Assembly (NCBI GenBank): GCA_964388055.1
Contig: CAYLXU010000021.1
Span: forward strand, 1 to 13,362
Length of the DNA stretch: 13,362 bases
Direction of reading: 5' to 3'
Source: CAYLXU01 sp964388055
Lineage (GTDB): Bacteria > Patescibacteriota > Minisyncoccia > UBA6257 > JACRHW01
Position 1 is the stretch's first letter. Each line of letters starts with the position of its first letter. Shown here in pieces: positions 13,185-13,362 of this stretch. The notes beneath the pieces are model-generated. The model saw only the letters and a program-made list of their open reading frames with translations, did no database searches and was not told the DNA's origin. The translations under genes and the position numbers were made by a program.

Positions 13185-13191
13185 CCTTATT

Positions 13192-13215
13192 AGTCTCTTA
13201 TGAGGCTTTTTATTT
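13192..13215 (+). terminator. Terminator-like hairpin at the rRNA transcription start
   Basis: A 6-bp stem AGTCTC/GAGGCT with one G-T pair (13192-13197 and 13202-13207) and loop TTAT is followed by TTTTATTT. It may terminate the upstream operon, or sit at the very 5' end of the rRNA transcript. The stem resembles the terminator at 9563-9589. Confidence 0.55.
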
Positions 13216-13284
13216 GACTATGACAGTCTCCTTGAAAATTAGATGATCTATCAGTTATTTTTCTTATCACCCTGTATATATAGA

Positions 13285-13308
13285 GGTAGAGAGCGCCAGT
13301 TCTCTACC
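13285..13308 (+). other. 16S leader hairpin
   Basis: GGTAGAGA/TCTCTACC (13285-13292 and 13301-13308) forms a perfect 8-bp stem with an 8-base loop, five bases before the expected mature 16S end. It could shape or protect the leader or guide processing. CTTTCTTTT follows, so it also looks a little like a terminator, but its place directly before 16S argues against that. Confidence 0.5.
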
Positions 13309-13313
13309 ACTTT

Positions 13314-13362
<49 letters not shown>

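Overview
The window looks like a piece of a Patescibacteria (Candidate Phyla Radiation, probably Parcubacteria-type) chromosome. The last 49 bases are the 5' end of a 16S rRNA gene whose opening bases fit that group. Genes are compact, many products are small or unrecognised membrane or exported proteins, and most starts carry a clear GGAGG-type ribosome binding site. TGA is used as a stop, so the genetic code is the standard bacterial one. The group assignment is an inference from a short rRNA fragment and general gene style.

Layout. (1) Positions 1-2376 are read leftwards: a promoter for a gene beyond the left edge, a 53-residue ORF, an exported M28 zinc peptidase, and a four-helix membrane protein with a C-terminal part resembling SPFH/band-7. 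(2) Positions 2386-3436 hold a divergently transcribed membrane protein and two facing terminators. A small hydrophobic protein (3442-3858, minus) follows. (3) Positions 3939-4720 are a two-gene plus-strand unit: a PrcB-like domain protein and a 69-residue ORF. (4) Positions 4754-6163 hold purA with its own promoter and terminator. (5) Positions 6166-9587 are a well-bounded three-gene operon: a Ham1/RdgB-like domain fused to an unrecognised H/HDxxH-containing domain; a degenerate ThyX-like domain fused to a Nudix hydrolase; and a short KsgA-like methyltransferase with an NPPY motif, overlapping the previous gene. (6) Positions 9589-11167 encode the CCA-adding enzyme. It is followed by tRNA-Pro(CGG), flanked by degenerate tRNA-like halves. 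(7) Positions 11428-13109 encode an exported protein with a C39-like domain lacking the catalytic residues, then a single-span membrane protein. (8) Positions 13157-13362 are the rRNA promoter, leader and start of 16S.

The most interesting part is 4754-9587. A PurA with several unusual active-site positions lies directly upstream of an operon whose products all look like nucleotide or base handling proteins, several with altered catalytic motifs. This could be a nucleotide-pool sanitation, salvage or base-modification module. That is an inference from fold resemblance read by eye; no database search was possible.
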